From G963691885 sp963691885 (lineage in GTDB: Bacteria > Pseudomonadota > Alphaproteobacteria > UBA8366 > Aestuariispiraceae): a stretch of DNA of 64,000 nt. Location: contig OY829843.1 of assembly GCA_963691885.1 (NCBI GenBank), positions 3,534,001-3,598,000 on the forward strand. The letters run 5' to 3'. How positions within the stretch are numbered: position 1 is the first letter of the stretch; every line of letters starts with the position of its first letter. A program made the position numbers and the translations under genes. Of the stretch, positions 62,456-64,000 are shown piece after piece. The notes under the pieces are model-generated. The model had not been told where the DNA came from, searched no databases, and saw nothing but the letters and a program-made list of their open reading frames with translations.

Positions 62456-63616
62456 CTAGGCGCCAAGTGGTCGCAAGAGGTCGCGGCTGATGATATGGCG
62501 CTGGATTTCCGATGTACCATCCCAGATCCGCTCAACCCTGGCGTCACGCCAGAACCGCTCGACAGGGAAATCATCCATCAACCCCATACCGCCAAAGACC
62601 TGCAGCGTTGCATCCGTCACCCGGGCCAGCATCTCTGAGGCATAGAGTTTGGCGCTGGCAATCTCGCGATTGGCGGGCAGATCCTGATCCAGCCGCCAGG
62701 CGGCTGCCAGGGTCAGCCAGTCGGCTGCATCGATCTCGGTGATCATATCGGCGATCTGAAAACTGACCCCCTGGAACTTGCCAATGGCCTGACCAAACTG
62801 TTTGCGGTCGGCGGCATAATTGAGCGCGAGATCAAAACAGCGGCGGGCCCGCCCGACACACATCGTGGCCACCGTGATTCGCGTCGCATAGAGCCATTCG
62901 TTCATCACGGCAAAACCGCCGTCCACCTCACCCAGAACCTGTCCAGCGGGCAGGCGGCAATCGTCAAATTCCAGGATCATGTTCTTGTAGCCGCGATGGG
63001 AAACAGACTTGTACCCCTCCCGGATTGTGAAACCGGGCGTCCCCCGATCAACCAGAAAGGTGGTGATCCGCTTCTTGGGTCCGCGCGGCGTCTGGTCTTC
63101 GCCAGTTGCCACAAAGACGATCAGAAAATCGGCATGGTCTGCCCCTGAAATAAAGTGCTTGGTTCCGTTCAGGATCCAGTCGTCGCCATCCGGCTTTGCA
63201 GAACAGGTCATACCGCGCACATCCGAACCCGCGCCCGGTTCCGTCATGGCAAGCGCGTCCATCTTTTCACCGCGAACGGCTGGCATGAGATAGCGTTCGA
63301 TCTGGTCACCCTCACAGGCCATCAAAATGTTCTGGGGACGGCCAAAGAAATGGTTCAGGGCCATGCTGCCGCGTCCCAACTCCCGCTCGACAAGCGCGAA
63401 GTCGAGATGGCTTAGTCCGGCACAGCCGACAGATTCCGGGAAGTTGCAGGCATAGAAACCCAGATCAATCGTCTTTTGCTTGATATCCTGCGCAATCTCT
63501 TGGGGGACTTCGCCCGTGCTTTCGACCAGTGCTTCATGCGGGTAGATCTCGTTTTCGACAAAGCTGCGCACTGTCGAAACGATCATGTCCTGTTCCTGGG
63601 TAAGGCCGAATTGCAT
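62456..63616 (-). CDS. Acyl-CoA dehydrogenase
   Basis: A 386-residue enzyme with the full domain order of the family: MTEPGAGSDVRGM (FAD/substrate), HRGYKNMILEFDD, GRFQ-like FGQAIGKFQGVSFQIADM and MQVFGG-like LQVFGGMGLMDDFPVERFWRDARVERIWDGTSEIQ, which contains the usual catalytic-glutamate surrounding region. It lies 11 nt upstream of the ligase gene in the same operon. It differs from E. coli CaiA in detail, so a reductive or oxidative role on the crotonobetaine-type CoA ester is open. Confidence 0.9.
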   Translation of the reverse strand: MQFGLTQEQDMIVSTVRSFVENEIYPHEALVESTGEVPQEIAQDIKQKTIDLGFYACNFPESVGCAGLSHLDFALVERELGRGSMALNHFFGRPQNILMACEGDQIERYLMPAVRGEKMDALAMTEPGAGSDVRGMTCSAKPDGDDWILNGTKHFISGADHADFLIVFVATGEDQTPRGPKKRITTFLVDRGTPGFTIREGYKSVSHRGYKNMILEFDDCRLPAGQVLGEVDGGFAVMNEWLYATRITVATMCVGRARRCFDLALNYAADRKQFGQAIGKFQGVSFQIADMITEIDAADWLTLAAAWRLDQDLPANREIASAKLYASEMLARVTDATLQVFGGMGLMDDFPVERFWRDARVERIWDGTSEIQRHIISRDLLRPLGA

Positions 63617-63628
63617 TTCATACTCCTG

Positions 63629-64000
63629 TTACACGCCGTCTGGGGTTGGCAGTTGGTCCTGGGCCGCGGCAAGGTCTTCGACAGCGGCCAGCACATCAGG
63701 CAGGGGGTCGCACGAGCGACGGGTTTCCAGGCTGACATGGATCAGCATCTGGGTGCAGGTGGAGGCAAGCGTGCCCTCCTGATCAAAAACACGGTGGAAC
63801 AGACGCAGTTTCTTGCCGCGACCTTCCAGAACCTGGGTTGTGACGCTGACCTGATCCCCGGCGTTTAACTCGCTTAGATACCGGATATGATTGTCGACAG
63901 TGAAATAACTATACCCGCTTTCGATATAGTCGGGATCCGCACCGACCAGCACCATAATTGCGTCCGCCGCGTCCGAGAAGAGCTGGCCGTATCGGCTCTC
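63629..64000 (-). CDS. Hot-dog thioesterase (partial), possibly betainyl-CoA thioesterase-like
   Basis: The C-terminal 123 codons are seen; the start is beyond the right edge. The visible part (ESRYGQLFSDAADAIM, GYSYFTVDNHIRYLSELNAGDQVSVTTQVLEGRGKKLRLFHRVFDQEG) has the hot-dog strand pattern of 4-hydroxybenzoyl-CoA/CdhB-like thioesterases. It is 12 nt upstream of the acyl-CoA dehydrogenase gene and probably heads the operon. CdhB-like thioesterases act on betainyl-CoA in carnitine degradation, which fits the CaiD-like neighbour, but the truncated gene prevents a firm call. Confidence 0.75.
   Translation of the reverse strand, partial: ESRYGQLFSDAADAIMVLVGADPDYIESGYSYFTVDNHIRYLSELNAGDQVSVTTQVLEGRGKKLRLFHRVFDQEGTLASTCTQMLIHVSLETRRSCDPLPDVLAAVEDLAAAQDQLPTPDGV

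Noticed and set aside
1..64000. Genome-wide stop-codon reassignment to explain internal TAA/TAG
   Set aside because: TAA, TAG and TGA all terminate other intact genes in the window at family-appropriate lengths, so full reassignment is not supported. Local readthrough is kept as an option.

Overview
The window reads as chromosomal DNA of an alphaproteobacterium, probably a free-living marine heterotroph of a Rhodospirillales/Kiloniellales-like lineage. That placement is inference from gene content: TRAP and TctABC importers, DUF2336 proteins, CaiB/BaiF CoA-transferases, NDP-forming acyl-CoA synthetase, Tat-type binding protein, BLUF sensor. No rRNA, tRNA, insertion sequence, integrase, att site or CRISPR array was seen. 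Coding density is high and most junctions are short or overlapping.

Layout. 1-1302: a YbbA/YbbP-type ABC exporter running off the left edge. 1522-9317: a tarD-like tartrate dehydratase broken by an early stop, a TRAP importer, an acetyltransferase, an HpaI-type aldolase, an amidase and a MaoC/FAS1-like hydratase. 9635-17058: a PotDBCA-type importer co-directional with a PuuE-like deacetylase, a CaiB/BaiF protein and an acyl-CoA dehydrogenase. 17055-18808: a DUF533 protein and a HAD phosphatase. 18813-27883: a type I secretion locus with an HlyD adaptor and two ABC proteins, divergent from an RTX protein built on exact 438-bp repeats. 27957-29221: a broken DUF2336 gene. 29265-36348: alpha/beta hydrolase, IlvD/Edd dehydratase, RraA-like protein and YchJ, convergent with TctCBA. 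36707-39150: BLUF photosensor, amino-acid-type binding protein, OmpA lipoprotein. 39505-44150: hydrolase, SDR, enoyl-CoA hydratase, FMN hydroxy-acid oxidase, PfkB kinase. 44155-48379: hybrid histidine kinase divergent from an intact DUF2336 gene. 48371-52984: PhyH dioxygenase, AI-2E-family permease, a three-gene SCO operon, a phosphodiesterase. 53222-59623: a complete Dpp/Opp-type importer. 59628-64000: a CaiD-like hydratase, NDP-forming acyl-CoA ligase, acyl-CoA dehydrogenase and a hotdog thioesterase, suggesting carnitine/crotonobetaine-type catabolism.

How the genes fit together. Most of the window is import plus CoA-dependent catabolism: four complete importer systems of different families (TRAP, Pot-type ABC, TctABC, Opp-type ABC), each beside enzymes that could process the imported compound. 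All three SBP-permease junctions read 5'-SBP-permease-3' carry a strong stem-loop (10832-10862, 35310-35335, 55308-55336), which would favour SBP mRNA over permease mRNA. A 40-nt near-palindrome sits between the OmpA and binding-protein genes (38176-38215).

The most unusual points are: (i) three genes whose conserved reading frames continue in frame through an internal TAA or TAG (tarD, the RTX gene, a DUF2336 gene); (ii) a type I secretion locus with two non-identical ABC subunits, both lacking the H-loop histidine and a normal signature motif; (iii) the exact 438-bp repeat module in the RTX protein; and (iv) an SCO operon with two small exported cysteine-motif proteins. Family assignments rest on motif and sequence recognition only; no database search was possible.
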